A stretch of 64,000 bases of DNA, taken from positions 248,001 to 312,000 of the forward strand of contig NZ_JAFEWE010000003.1 of the NCBI RefSeq assembly GCF_017355785.1, read 5' to 3'. The notes under the pieces were generated by a model. That model saw only the letters and a list, made by a program, of their open reading frames with translations. It did no database searches and had not been told where the DNA came from. Origin of the DNA: Desertivirga arenae. Lineage in GTDB: Bacteria > Bacteroidota > Bacteroidia > Sphingobacteriales > Sphingobacteriaceae. How positions within the stretch are numbered: position 1 is the first letter of the stretch; the number at the start of each line of letters is the position of its first letter. This document shows, piece by piece, positions 27,176 to 36,269 of this stretch. Made by a program: the position numbers and the translations under genes.

Positions 27176-27709
27176 TTAGTTATCTACTTTAGATAAGAGG
27201 TCGTAAAACACTTGAAACAACTGTCTTAGAAGTCTTACTTCGCTAATATAACCATTAACCTTTAACTCTAGAAATGGAACCTTACCTTCTTCATTTTCAG
27301 TAAGGTATTCAACAATTTCCAGGCAAAGTTCAGGTACTGATGTCAGTAGATCTCTTACCCTTTCATCAGCAAAAAGTAATTGCACTTTACTTTCTTGATT
27401 GGTTTTGATGATGAATTTATCATCAAACTCCTTATAGCCTAACACAACATCCTGCATTCCAAAAATTTTCCCAATTTCATCGATAACACCCTGAGGGTGG
27501 ATTGCAAAACGGAATTCGTTCTGGTTATAAATTATAGCGCTAAAGACCGTGCTCTGCTTATTTCCGTCTACATCGAGTAGGATCCTTCGTTGATCTTTCT
27601 CGAACTCAAAATGAGAAACAGCAAGGCCTTCGGTCGTTTTAAATGCTTGTTCAATTTTTAACCAAACTTCATTTTGGTTTTCGGTTGTAATAATTATCGG
27701 CTCTTCCAT
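27176..27709 (-). CDS. Hypothetical protein, 177 residues
   Basis: I start at the ATG 27707-27709 (MEEPIIITTENQNEVWLKIEQAF). The frame runs 28 residues further upstream, but that part is basic and unlike the rest. The protein is acidic, of alpha/beta type, with neither membrane segment nor signal, and I do not recognise a family. It converges on the YfiT-like gene with no clear terminator and is divergent from the DUF155 gene. Confidence 0.65.
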   Translation of the reverse strand: MEEPIIITTENQNEVWLKIEQAFKTTEGLAVSHFEFEKDQRRILLDVDGNKQSTVFSAIIYNQNEFRFAIHPQGVIDEIGKIFGMQDVVLGYKEFDDKFIIKTNQESKVQLLFADERVRDLLTSVPELCLEIVEYLTENEEGKVPFLELKVNGYISEVRLLRQLFQVFYDLLSKVDN

Positions 27710-27851
27710 AGTTGATATATGCAGATAAAACTTAAAGTGCTGCGTTTGGTTTTTGCCTTTCAAAGTTCGCAGCCTGGCGTCCTTCACAAACAAAATCGCT
27801 TCCTAAATCCTTTATTTATACACAGCTCTCTCTGGCAAACAAACTTTAAAA

Positions 27852-28631
27852 ATGGCTCAAAGGATTCTGTCTTATCAAATTGCAGATAGTATTGATATTA
27901 AACAATTCAGGGTTGACTTTAAGGGGGAACTATACTACGGTGATTCTGACGAACTTTTCTATAAAATGGATACAGAAGAGTTCATCTACATCTTCAAATA
28001 TGGCGTGGTCTGTTTTCTAAATTTCGACGCCATCAGGATATCCCAATTCCTCCGTTTAATAACCAATTATTGTAAAAATAGGTTCACTGAAGAACTCTCG
28101 GAAGAATTTGATATAGAAACCAATGCTACAGAAAATAAGATTGGCTACAATACAATAGCCATTAAAGGAATTGATACAGAGAAGATCCGTTTAGTTATGC
28201 TTAACGTTTCTCAATCCGTTGCACTGGATTACTATTACGAGCAGACCTCAACCCTTTTGGAAGAGACTAATCAGCACACGCAAATGCTTGAAAATAAAGG
28301 CAGACTTAGTATTTCAGGTACAAAACTTAAAAAATTCATCGGAAAAACTTTACTACTGAAGAATAGAATAGCCGAGAACCTTTACATATTCGACTCGCCA
28401 CCAGAAACATGGGAAGACGAACAATTGAATCAAATAGATACAGAGCTTAAGCGTACTTTCGATCTTCAGGAACGATTCAGAAACATTCAGGAGGGCTTAA
28501 CCATCATAAAGGACAATTTAGAGCTCTTCAGGGATCTTCTTCAATACCGCCATAGCAATATGCTCGAGTGGATTGTTATTATACTAATTTTGGTAGAAGT
28601 TATTAATCTCTTCATCGAAAAATTTGCTTAA
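27852..28631 (+). CDS. RMD1/YagE family (DUF155) protein
   Basis: A 259-residue protein of the DUF155 family, related to yeast Rmd1 and bacterial YagE. Typical features are the N-terminal LSYQIADSIDIKQF, the central FKYGVVCFLNFDA with nearby acidic residues, a long coiled-coil stretch, and a single C-terminal transmembrane helix (WIVIILILVEVINLFI). This is a tail-anchored membrane protein. The molecular function is not established. It stands alone on its transcript, 91 bp before mqnC. Confidence 0.87.
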   Translation: MAQRILSYQIADSIDIKQFRVDFKGELYYGDSDELFYKMDTEEFIYIFKYGVVCFLNFDAIRISQFLRLITNYCKNRFTEELSEEFDIETNATENKIGYNTIAIKGIDTEKIRLVMLNVSQSVALDYYYEQTSTLLEETNQHTQMLENKGRLSISGTKLKKFIGKTLLLKNRIAENLYIFDSPPETWEDEQLNQIDTELKRTFDLQERFRNIQEGLTIIKDNLELFRDLLQYRHSNMLEWIVIILILVEVINLFIEKFA

Positions 28632-28709
28632 CGCCGGTCTCTTATCATCTTTTTTAGAATATTGACCTCATTATTGCTTTTTTAGATTAGATCACTCAAG
28701 TGGACTACG

Positions 28710-28717
28710 TATCTTTG
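28710..28717 (+). promoter_or_regulatory. -7 element of mqnC
   Basis: TATCTTTG ends 6 nt before the A of the mqnC ATG, so transcription would start at or next to the start codon. Confidence 0.6.
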
Positions 28718-28722
28718 CAAAG

Positions 28723-29847
28723 ATGAATACGCAGGACTTATTGCAAAGGGCTCTAACATTTGACTTTCTATCGCAGGAAGAAGGGGTTTATCTATTTAAG
28801 AGTGCCAATACGGCCGACTTAATGTATGTAGCTAACGAACTGCGAAAGAAACAGGTACCTCATGGTAAAGTAACGTGGCAAATAGATCGCAACGTGAACA
28901 CCACAAATGTGTGCATTGCAAATTGCAAGTTCTGCAATTTTTTCAGAAGACCTGGCCATGCCGACAGCTATATTACGGATATAGAAACTTATAAAAAGAA
29001 GATAGAGGAAACCTTTCGTTTTGGCGGTGACCAACTTCTTTTACAGGGAGGGCATCACCCCGACCTTGGACTGTCCTTCTATGCAGATTTATTTAAACAA
29101 CTGAAGGAGCTCTACCCTACACTGAAACTGCATTCTTTAGGTCCTCCCGAAATCGCCCATATTTCCAAATTAGACGGACTCTCGCATTATGAAGTATTAA
29201 AGACCTTAAAGGAAGCTGGCCTAGATTCCTTACCTGGCGCGGGTGCAGAAATCCTGAATGATCGCGTTAGACGTCTAATTTCTAAAGGAAAATGTGGGGG
29301 ACAAGAATGGCTTGATGTCATGCGTGCAGCACATCAATTAAACCTTCCAACTTCGGCTACAATGATGTTCGGGCATGTGGAAACTTTGGAAGAACGTTTT
29401 GAGCATTTAGTCTGGATCAGACAAGTTCAAGCAGAAAAACCAGAAGGATCGTATGGTTTTACTGCGTTTATTCCCTGGCCTTTCCAGGATGACGGTACTT
29501 TATTGAAAAAAGTTCGTGGTATTAGTAATCAGGTAACGGCAGATGAGTATATACGAATGATTGCCTTAAGTCGCATAATGCTTCCAAACGTAAAAAATAT
29601 TCAGGCTTCCTGGTTAACGGTTGGAAAACAAGTAGCACAAATCTGTTTACATGCAGGAGCTAATGATTTCGGTTCAATTATGTTAGAGGAAAATGTGGTA
29701 AGTGCAGCAGGTGCCCCTCACCGTTTTACTTCAGATGCCATTCAAAATTCTATCCGCGAAGCCGGCTTTGAGCCACAGTTACGCAATCAGAAATATGAAT
29801 TCAGGGAGTTGCCGGAAAACATGGAGCAGCAGACAATTAACTATTAG
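28723..29847 (+). CDS. mqnC: Cyclic dehypoxanthinyl futalosine synthase (radical SAM)
   Basis: MqnC catalyses the radical cyclisation of dehypoxanthinyl futalosine in the futalosine route to menaquinone. The 374-residue protein has the radical SAM cysteines in CIANCKFC (Cys64, 68, 71) after DRNVNTTNV. The MqnC-specific blocks follow: LLQGGHHPDLGLSFY, LDSLPGAGAEILNDRVR, TSATMMFGHVETLEER and FIPWPFQDDGT. No other mqn gene is in the window, which is common because the pathway is scattered in this phylum. The presence of MqnC implies menaquinone-based respiration, consistent with nuoAB further on. Confidence 0.94.
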   Translation: MNTQDLLQRALTFDFLSQEEGVYLFKSANTADLMYVANELRKKQVPHGKVTWQIDRNVNTTNVCIANCKFCNFFRRPGHADSYITDIETYKKKIEETFRFGGDQLLLQGGHHPDLGLSFYADLFKQLKELYPTLKLHSLGPPEIAHISKLDGLSHYEVLKTLKEAGLDSLPGAGAEILNDRVRRLISKGKCGGQEWLDVMRAAHQLNLPTSATMMFGHVETLEERFEHLVWIRQVQAEKPEGSYGFTAFIPWPFQDDGTLLKKVRGISNQVTADEYIRMIALSRIMLPNVKNIQASWLTVGKQVAQICLHAGANDFGSIMLEENVVSAAGAPHRFTSDAIQNSIREAGFEPQLRNQKYEFRELPENMEQQTINY

Positions 29848-29906
29848 AAAGTTTTGCAGCCTCTTTTATCATAAAGGTTTTTCGGTAAATTGAACCCGAA
29901 TTACAG

Positions 29907-30668
29907 ATGGTACTGAACGCACTTATAGTTGATGATGAAGAATACAGCCGGAAATCGTTGTATTTCTTATTACAGGAAAACTGCCCGGAAGTTACAATTG
30001 GAGCTATCGCTAAATCAGTAGCAGAAGCCAGAAACCTTATTGAAGAACAACAATTTCAATTGGTATTCCTGGATATAGCAATGCCTAAGGAAAACGGCTT
30101 CGAGCTCCTTCCTACGCTACAGAAGAGGAATATTATGGTGATCTTTACTACAGCATACGATCAGTATGCCTTAAAGGCACTGAAGGCAGAGGCTGTTGAC
30201 TATTTACTAAAACCTATTGATATAGTTGAACTTAAAACGGCTGTTGCTAAAGCTGTAGATTGGGCAGAGCTAATTGCTCAAAAGGACAACGATCAGGTAC
30301 GGAACGAAGCTATCAGGAAAGAGGAGAAATCCAGTAGAAAACTGAGTATTCCAAGTACTCACGGGTTTAACGTACTCGAAACTGACGACATCATCTACCT
30401 CGAGGCCGACAGCAACTACACGAACTTTCATCTTAAAAATGGCGAAAAAGTAATTATTTCAAAACCTTTAAAGGAGTTTGAAGATAGCTTATCTAACGTT
30501 GACTTTATAAGGATACATAAGTCTGTAATGGTTAATTTCAAGTTCGTTCAGGGATATTCGAACAAAAATGGACTTCAGATTTTCCTTACAAATAATGTAA
30601 ATCTTCCTGTTTCCAGACGCCGTTCAAGCGACTTTCTTGACCGGGCAAAACAGTATTTTAACAGATAG
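29907..30668 (+). CDS. LytTR-type response regulator
   Basis: A 253-residue regulator with a receiver domain (phosphoacceptor Asp56 in LVFLDIAMP, acidic pair DD at 9-10, Lys in LKPIDIVEL) joined to a LytTR DNA-binding domain (about 145-250: ILETDDIIYLEADSNYTNFHLKNGEKVIISKPLKEFE, then FIRIHKSVMVN). Such regulators bind direct repeats upstream of their targets. The next gene, a LytS-type sensor with the 7TMR-free propeller input, starts 4 bp after the stop or overlaps it, so the two form a cognate pair. Targets are unknown. Confidence 0.94.
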   Translation: MVLNALIVDDEEYSRKSLYFLLQENCPEVTIGAIAKSVAEARNLIEEQQFQLVFLDIAMPKENGFELLPTLQKRNIMVIFTTAYDQYALKALKAEAVDYLLKPIDIVELKTAVAKAVDWAELIAQKDNDQVRNEAIRKEEKSSRKLSIPSTHGFNVLETDDIIYLEADSNYTNFHLKNGEKVIISKPLKEFEDSLSNVDFIRIHKSVMVNFKFVQGYSNKNGLQIFLTNNVNLPVSRRRSSDFLDRAKQYFNR

Positions 30669-30672
30669 AATT

Positions 30673-33561
30673 TTGCTAAGGAAACTCTTATATATATTCC
30701 TCCTACCCCTTTTCTCGACTGCAATAGGGCAAACATTGGTTTTCAAGAACTATTCTGTAAACCATGGTCTGGCTTCGTCTACAGTGTATTCTATCCTTCA
30801 GGATTCAAAAGGTTTTATTTGGTTTGCTACAGAAAACGGTGTGAATCGTTTTGACGGAAAAACCTTCGAATTATTTACCATAGATAATGGATTATCAGAT
30901 AATGAGGTTCTCCAAATTAGTGAAGATTCAAAAGGACGTATCTGGTTCCTAACCCTGAACGGGAAACTCTCCTACTATCTTAACAAACGCTTTTATAATA
31001 CCGTTACAGATCCGCTTTTAAAAAAGACTCTTAGTACGGCAAGTTTTACTTCCTTTTACGAAGATTCTAAGCATCGTCTCTGGTTCTCTACCAATCAAAA
31101 AAAAGTATTGCTGATCGACGGAGAGAACGCCAGGTTTTATTCTTCGGATCACTTGCTGTCGGGGATAACCTTATTCGAGGATACGGGGGGTACATTATTT
31201 GGAATTACCAAGGGAAGGTTTTTCAGGCTTTCAAATGAAAAATTTGTACAGGTCCCAATAACAGAGCTACCTGTATCAGCAAAAGCTATCTCCTATAACC
31301 CGAGTACCAAATCCCTTAAATACATTTCAGAAACGGGGCTGATCAGTTTAAAGAATAATTATACGAATGTTTTACGCTACTTTCCCGAACAAATAAATCC
31401 TGCTTCAATAGCCAGGTTCATAATTGATAACAGGAATAATTTGTGGCTTACCACTATGGGTGATGGCGTCTATCTCTTTAAGTCAGACGGAAGTTCGCCA
31501 AAGCACTACCTGAAGGATAATCTTCTTAGCGATATAAAACAGGATCAGCAGGGGAATATCTGGATCTCCACTATTGGAAATGGCGTTTACATGCTTCCTT
31601 TTTATTCTCAATTTTCTGCCAATTATACTACATCAGATGGCCTAAGCTCGAATTCAGTTCAAAGTGTACTGAAATTGGAGAACAAGATTGTGCTTGGATT
31701 AAGGTCTGGTAAGATTGATGTTATTTCGAATTCTTCAATAACTTCGTATCTGGATGAAAAAGAATACAATCCAATAAAAAGGCTATATCATGATAAGAAG
31801 AATAATTCGATATGGTTCGCCTCAGATAACGAGTTAGGAGAATTCTCCGCCAATTCTAAAAAGAGCTCCATCCTACAGGAGATCTGCGGAGGCTCCTATG
31901 CATTGAAAAGCTTTAGCATCAACAGCCAGAACAGGATTGCCCTGGCGCTTGCTTCTGGTGTTTATGAAATAAACAAGCAGAAGCCTTTGGTATTTAACTC
32001 AAAGAATGCTCTTGCTAACAATCCTCAATTCAGAACACGGTCTTTTACCGTCTACTACGACTCTTCCAACCGCTTATGGATTGCAAACATCAATGGCTTG
32101 TTCTGCTACTACAACAACAAAATACTTTACCAAAGTAAGGAAATCCGCAGTCAGCGAATTACAGATATTAAAGAATTGCCTGATAAGAGTATAGCCTGTA
32201 CCACCGTAGGCTTCGGTGTGCTAATAGTAAAGGATCTGAAGAAACAAAACACTATTACGAAAGCTGACGGATTACCGAGTAATATCTGCAAAAAGATCTT
32301 TATAAAGGACCGCGACTCCTGGGTTGTTACGGGTAAAGGTATTAGCCGGATTAATCTGGATAAAGGAGTTTCAATAAAAAATTACAGCACAGAAAACGGA
32401 TTAATTACGACCGAGATTAACGATCTGTACGTAGAGGACGACTCCATCTACGCGGCGACCAACAGTGGTCTGTCCATCATAAATGTGAACACCTTCCCCG
32501 ACGATAAAGACAGCCCTCCGTTATACCTAACTCAGTTCCTATCAAACAAGAAAGCACTTAATGTTAATAGGGACCTTACACTGCCTTATAAGGGCAATAA
32601 TATCACAGTTAACTATATTGCGCTTGACTTTGAGCATCCTCAATCTGTAAAATACAGCTATAGATTAAATCGGGAGCTTAAATGGATTGAGACAAGCGCA
32701 AACTCCCTCGAATTCGCCTCGCTGCAGCCTGGAAGTTATGAACTTCAAATAAGGTCTAAGTGCCTAAACAGCACCTGGAGTGAACCAATAGAAATACCCT
32801 TTAATATCAAGCCACCCTTCTGGCGCACCTGGTGGTTCATTGTACTACTGCTACTGGCTTTGGGGCTACTGCTGTTCTATGCAATCAGCAAATATTATAA
32901 ATTCAAAAGAGCTAAAGAAAATGAGCGTCTGATAACCCAAACCCGGATCATATCTCTTGAACAACAGGCACTGCAGGCTATGATGAATCCGCACTTCGTT
33001 TTTAATGTGATGAACTCTATTCAATACTTTATCAATACGAAGGATAATGCTATGGCCAATCAAGCTCTGACAGGATTCGCCCGGCTGTTGAGAAAAAACC
33101 TGGAAAACTGTAATAAGAGTTATATTACATTAGAAGAAGAAGTAAGTTATTTAACACTGTATCTCTCTCTGGAGAAAATGCGTTTTGGTGATAGAATGAA
33201 CTATAGGATAAGTGTAGGTCCGGATATCAATAAAGACAGTACCTTAATTCCATCAATGCTACTTCAGCCATATGTAGAAAATGCTATTTGGCATGGGTTG
33301 ATGCCGAAGGATGCAGACGGGAACCTATGGATAAACATTACCCTTATGGCTCCTTCCATACTTCAAATCGAAATAATAGATGACGGTGTAGGAATAGAGA
33401 ATTCGTTAAATGATAAGCCTGAAGGCCATATCAGCCGGGGAATGCAATTAACCAAAGAAAGAATCAATTTACTGAATAAATTTAAGAACCGGGGGATCCT
33501 TGTGGAGGTTAAACAAATAGCTCCAGAAGGCACTTGTGTAAGGCTCCAAATCCCCTTTTAA
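30673..33561 (+). CDS. Sensor histidine kinase with a two-component-regulator propeller domain
   Basis: A large sensor (about 962 residues from this start). A signal peptide (RKLLYIFLLPLFSTAIGQ) is followed by a periplasmic ligand domain of repeated SKGFIWFATENGVNRFDG-like blades (two-component regulator propellers) and a Y_Y_Y domain near 600-700. Then come one transmembrane helix (WWFIVLLLLALGLLLFYAI), a LytS-type His_kinase domain with the phosphorylated His in NPHFVFN (about residue 774) and an ATPase domain with the N and G boxes PYVENAIWHG and DDGVGI. The only starts near the end of the regulator are TTG codons at 30637 and 30673. I prefer 30673 because the signal peptide begins there and it spaces 4 bp from the stop. 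Confidence 0.9.
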   Translation: MLRKLLYIFLLPLFSTAIGQTLVFKNYSVNHGLASSTVYSILQDSKGFIWFATENGVNRFDGKTFELFTIDNGLSDNEVLQISEDSKGRIWFLTLNGKLSYYLNKRFYNTVTDPLLKKTLSTASFTSFYEDSKHRLWFSTNQKKVLLIDGENARFYSSDHLLSGITLFEDTGGTLFGITKGRFFRLSNEKFVQVPITELPVSAKAISYNPSTKSLKYISETGLISLKNNYTNVLRYFPEQINPASIARFIIDNRNNLWLTTMGDGVYLFKSDGSSPKHYLKDNLLSDIKQDQQGNIWISTIGNGVYMLPFYSQFSANYTTSDGLSSNSVQSVLKLENKIVLGLRSGKIDVISNSSITSYLDEKEYNPIKRLYHDKKNNSIWFASDNELGEFSANSKKSSILQEICGGSYALKSFSINSQNRIALALASGVYEINKQKPLVFNSKNALANNPQFRTRSFTVYYDSSNRLWIANINGLFCYYNNKILYQSKEIRSQRITDIKELPDKSIACTTVGFGVLIVKDLKKQNTITKADGLPSNICKKIFIKDRDSWVVTGKGISRINLDKGVSIKNYSTENGLITTEINDLYVEDDSIYAATNSGLSIINVNTFPDDKDSPPLYLTQFLSNKKALNVNRDLTLPYKGNNITVNYIALDFEHPQSVKYSYRLNRELKWIETSANSLEFASLQPGSYELQIRSKCLNSTWSEPIEIPFNIKPPFWRTWWFIVLLLLALGLLLFYAISKYYKFKRAKENERLITQTRIISLEQQALQAMMNPHFVFNVMNSIQYFINTKDNAMANQALTGFARLLRKNLENCNKSYITLEEEVSYLTLYLSLEKMRFGDRMNYRISVGPDINKDSTLIPSMLLQPYVENAIWHGLMPKDADGNLWINITLMAPSILQIEIIDDGVGIENSLNDKPEGHISRGMQLTKERINLLNKFKNRGILVEVKQIAPEGTCVRLQIPF

Positions 33562-33639
33562 CCGTTTACTCAATCAAAGATACCGCTTACTCATTACTAC
33601 ATAAAACATTTTTAGTTTCTTTCTATTATTGTATTAGAA

Positions 33640-33733
33640 AATCGACATTAAAAGTTCGAAAGAACTATTAAATATAATTTTATCTAAGTGTGTGTTTAGC
33701 GGCTGGAACTCCCCAAAGTTTCACCGCTTTTTT
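33640..33733 (+). terminator. Hairpin with GNRA loop, then a terminator-like hairpin
   Basis: AGTTC-GAAA-GAACT at 33653-33666 is a perfect stem with a GNRA tetraloop. A second, longer hairpin (33698-33727, AGCGG to CCGCT with an internal GGAACT/AGTTTC helix) ends in six T. The second is the probable terminator of the sensor transcript. The pair could also be a short RNA; see findings. Confidence 0.6.
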
Positions 33734-33787
33734 GTTTTATAGCGATTTTGTTTGCGCTACTTTAGTGTACTAAACCATCTTCTTTTT

Positions 33788-33795
33788 TAGATTTG
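33788..33795 (+). promoter_or_regulatory. -7 element of scpB
   Basis: TAGATTTG, a full match to TAnnTTTG, 16 nt before the TTG start codon. Confidence 0.55.
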
Positions 33796-33811
33796 CAAAA
33801 ATTATCAGATT

Positions 33812-34372
33812 TTGAATTCAACAACCTTAAATATTGAAGCTCTTATCTTCTCATCGGAACAAAGTGTAACTATGTTTGAAATAATGCAGGTATTGCAGGC
33901 GGCCGGAGAAGAAAATGTAACAGAAGATAGTGTGAAAGAACATATAGACGCTATCCAGCAAAAATACAATAATCCAGACTTTGCTATTGCCCTGGTTGAG
34001 ATCAATAAAGGATATCAGTTTCTAACGAAGAAAGATCATTACCAACTTGTTAATCAGTTGCAAATACAGAGATCTAAAAAACGCTTGAGTCAATCAGCTC
34101 TTGAGACCCTTGCTATCATTGCCTATAAACAACCCATAACAAAATTGGAGGTTGAACAAATAAGAGGTGTAAACTGCGATTATTCTATCCAGAAATTATT
34201 GGAAAAAGAGTTAATTACGATCGCTGGCAAGGCCGAAACAATCGGAAAACCACTCTTATATAGCACCAGCACTCTCTTTATGGATTATTTCGGAATTAGC
34301 AACAAATCACAATTACCTCAATTAAAAGACATTGCAGCAGAGCAAAATGAGATAGGAGAAAAACCAGAATAA
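33812..34372 (+). CDS. scpB: Segregation and condensation protein B
   Basis: ScpB is the winged-helix kleisin partner of the SMC-ScpA complex in chromosome segregation. The 186-residue protein starts with IEALIFSSEQSVTMFEIMQVL, the first winged helix, followed by the ETLAIIAYKQPITKLEVEQIRGV signature of the second. The start codon is a TTG at 33812; no ATG exists upstream within the frame, and the -7 element is just before. No scpA neighbour is present in this window. Confidence 0.94.
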   Translation: MNSTTLNIEALIFSSEQSVTMFEIMQVLQAAGEENVTEDSVKEHIDAIQQKYNNPDFAIALVEINKGYQFLTKKDHYQLVNQLQIQRSKKRLSQSALETLAIIAYKQPITKLEVEQIRGVNCDYSIQKLLEKELITIAGKAETIGKPLLYSTSTLFMDYFGISNKSQLPQLKDIAAEQNEIGEKPE

Positions 34373-34386
34373 TTCGTCGTGCAGGT

Positions 34387-34416
34387 TTTGCTGAAATCGT
34401 TTTTATTTTATTTTTG
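34387..34416 (+). promoter_or_regulatory. Promoter of the small acidic protein
   Basis: TTTG (34387-34390), 18 nt, TATTTTTG (34409-34416). The expected start near 34421 gives a leader of about 80 nt. Confidence 0.6.
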
Positions 34417-34499
34417 CCACATACAGAAATCAAGAAATTTCGATAAATTAGTACTTAGATAACAGTATTATTTGACAAAACGCTTACCCAATCATTAGT

Positions 34500-34688
34500 A
34501 TGAAAACGCCGAAAAACAATGTCACTATTAGTGGCAACACGACAAACGACGCCCTGAGGTCAAATACTAAGCTCGCTGAAACTAAAGCGACAAAAAAGTT
34601 TGACGATGATGAGGACGATGATTTTAACGACATCGACGATCTAGGTTTTGAAGAGCTTGGCACTTTCGACGATGATGATGATTATTAA
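34500..34688 (+). CDS. Small acidic protein, 62 residues
   Basis: The N-terminal half is Asn/Thr-rich (MKTPKNNVTISGNTTNDALRSNTK). The C-terminal half is almost entirely Asp/Glu with a DLGFEELG core (KKFDDDEDDDFNDIDDLGFEELGTFDDDDDY). This looks like a disordered protein-binding tail or a DNA mimic. It has its own promoter with both -33 and -7 boxes and a strong terminator behind it, which argues that it is a real monocistronic gene. I do not recognise a named family. Confidence 0.7.
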   Translation: MKTPKNNVTISGNTTNDALRSNTKLAETKATKKFDDDEDDDFNDIDDLGFEELGTFDDDDDY

Positions 34689-34711
34689 CGATATTTTTTA
34701 AGACACAAAGG

Positions 34712-34741
34712 AAGCATTCAGCACTCTGAATGCTTTTTTTA
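34712..34741 (+). terminator. Terminator after the small acidic gene
   Basis: AAGCATTCAG (34712-34721), loop CACT, CTGAATGCTT (34726-34735), then TTTTT. Confidence 0.92.
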
Positions 34742-34752
34742 TATATTGCTTT

Positions 34753-35871
34753 ATGATTATAACGGAAGTTCGGGATAGGAAAACACGGAAAGAGTTTTTG
34801 GATGTAGCACGAGTTCTATATAAAAATGATCCGGTATGGGTTTGTCCATTAGATGTTGATGTGGAAAAGGTTTTTGATCCTGCACAAAATAACTTTCATC
34901 AACATGGTACCATCACTCGTTGGATCGCTAAAAATGAAAGAGGTGAATTAATAGGACGTATTGCTGCCTTTATTAATTACAAGAAAGCACTTAACTATGA
35001 GCAGCCTACAGGCGGGGTTGGTTTTTTTGAATGTATAAATGATCAGACAGTAGCCAATCAACTTTTCGATACCGCCCGGAACTGGCTTATTCAAAAAGAA
35101 ATGAAAGCGATGGACGGGCCAATCAATTTTGGTGAAAATGATACATTCTGGGGGCTGCTGGTAGATGGCTTTACGCATCCCTCCTATGGAATGAATTATA
35201 ATCATCCGTACTACAAAAACCTTTTTGAAACGTACGGCTTTGAATCTTTATATGAGCAAATCACCAACCACTTAAGTGTTCACAAGCCCTTCCCTGAGCG
35301 CTTTACCAAAATTGCAGAGTGGGTAGCCAAAAAGCCGGGATATAGATTTGAACATCTTAAGGTCAAAGAAATTGACAGGTTCGCTTCAGACTTTATGGAG
35401 ATCTATAACGATGCATGGAAGGACTTCGAAAACTTTGTTCCGATCAACAAGGAAACCATTATTGAGAGTTTTCAAAAGATGAAGGCCATTATGGACGAGA
35501 ATTTAATATGGTTCTCCTATGTTAATGATGAACCGGCCTCCTTTATAATTATCCTTCCGGATGCGAACCAAATTATAAAACCTCTAAAGGGAAAACTAGG
35601 AATTCTGGAGAAGTTGAAATTTGCTTACTACCGCTGGAGAGGCGTTACCAGGATGCGCGCTGTGGTGATGGGAACTAAACAAGCGTATCAGAAACATGGA
35701 TTGGAATCCGCTATGTTCATTAAATTAAAAGAATATGTTCTGCCCCTTAATCAGTATGAGGAACTAGAATTATCGTGGGTGGGAGATTTTAATAATAAGA
35801 TGCTTGCTATTCACGAAGCTACGGGTGCTACATTCGGAAAGAGGCATTTAACTATGAGAAAAATATTTTAA
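34753..35871 (+). CDS. GNAT-fold acyltransferase-like protein, 372 residues
   Basis: A 372-residue soluble protein. Its N-terminal half shows a GNAT-like arrangement (RKEFLDVARVLYKNDPVWVCPLDVDVEKVFDP, then ELIGRIAAFINYKKA and GGVGFFECIND), and the C-terminal half has a second acyltransferase-like part (FSYVNDEPASFIIILPDANQII...LAIHEATGATFGKRHLTMRKI). Close relatives in Bacteroidota are annotated as N-acetyltransferases, some with misleading names. The substrate is unknown. The gene starts only 12 bp after a terminator, so its promoter must overlap that hairpin tail; TATATTGC at 34741-34748 is a weak -7 candidate. Confidence 0.75.
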   Translation: MIITEVRDRKTRKEFLDVARVLYKNDPVWVCPLDVDVEKVFDPAQNNFHQHGTITRWIAKNERGELIGRIAAFINYKKALNYEQPTGGVGFFECINDQTVANQLFDTARNWLIQKEMKAMDGPINFGENDTFWGLLVDGFTHPSYGMNYNHPYYKNLFETYGFESLYEQITNHLSVHKPFPERFTKIAEWVAKKPGYRFEHLKVKEIDRFASDFMEIYNDAWKDFENFVPINKETIIESFQKMKAIMDENLIWFSYVNDEPASFIIILPDANQIIKPLKGKLGILEKLKFAYYRWRGVTRMRAVVMGTKQAYQKHGLESAMFIKLKEYVLPLNQYEELELSWVGDFNNKMLAIHEATGATFGKRHLTMRKIF

Positions 35872-35876
35872 CAATG

Positions 35877-35904
35877 ATGCCCCGGAACTACCGGGGCATT
35901 TTTG
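35877..35904. terminator. Bidirectional hairpin terminator
   Basis: ATGCCCCGG (35877-35885), loop AACTA, CCGGGGCAT (35891-35899), then T-run. It lies between the GNAT gene and the convergent XRE regulator. Confidence 0.9.
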
Positions 35905-35914
35905 TTATGACTGG

Positions 35915-36256
35915 TTAAGCCAGTACTTTGTTTCTTCTTATTTCTTCAAATAAGTCGATAATCTTTTTTTGAAGTTCAATTACTTCTGTTTCTCTTTCCT
36001 GTAAACGTTTAGTAATAGTTTCTAGTTCAGACACATATTTCTCTTGCTGTTCGCTATCGTTGAATGTAAGTAATTGTACTACTGTCATATCAAATAACTT
36101 AGAAATCTGCTCTAAACGAGAAAGATTAATATCTGTAATACCAGTTTCGATTTTAGAGAATGCAGGAATTGAAATATCTAATCGCTTTGCAACATCCTCC
36201 TGGCTCCATCCCTTCTGGTGCCTAAGCAGCCTTATCTTTTTTCCTAATGTTTTCAT
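35915..36256 (-). CDS. XRE-family transcriptional regulator
   Basis: A 113-residue protein with an N-terminal Cro/C1 helix-turn-helix (about 5-60, LRHQKGWSQEDVAKRLDISIPAFSKIETG) and a C-terminal coiled coil (about 70-113, EQQEKYVSELETITKRLQERETEVIELQKKI), probably a dimerisation helix. It lacks a ligand domain. It is on the minus strand 13 bp after the end of mpl and may be cotranscribed with it. Its targets are unknown. Confidence 0.88.
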   Translation of the reverse strand: MKTLGKKIRLLRHQKGWSQEDVAKRLDISIPAFSKIETGITDINLSRLEQISKLFDMTVVQLLTFNDSEQQEKYVSELETITKRLQERETEVIELQKKIIDLFEEIRRNKVLA

Positions 36257-36269
36257 TTTCCTTTACAAT

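Noticed and set aside
30637-30672. Extended TTG start of the sensor kinase overlapping the response regulator
   Set aside because: The 12 extra residues are outside the signal peptide. The TTG at 30673 is better placed, although it cannot be excluded.
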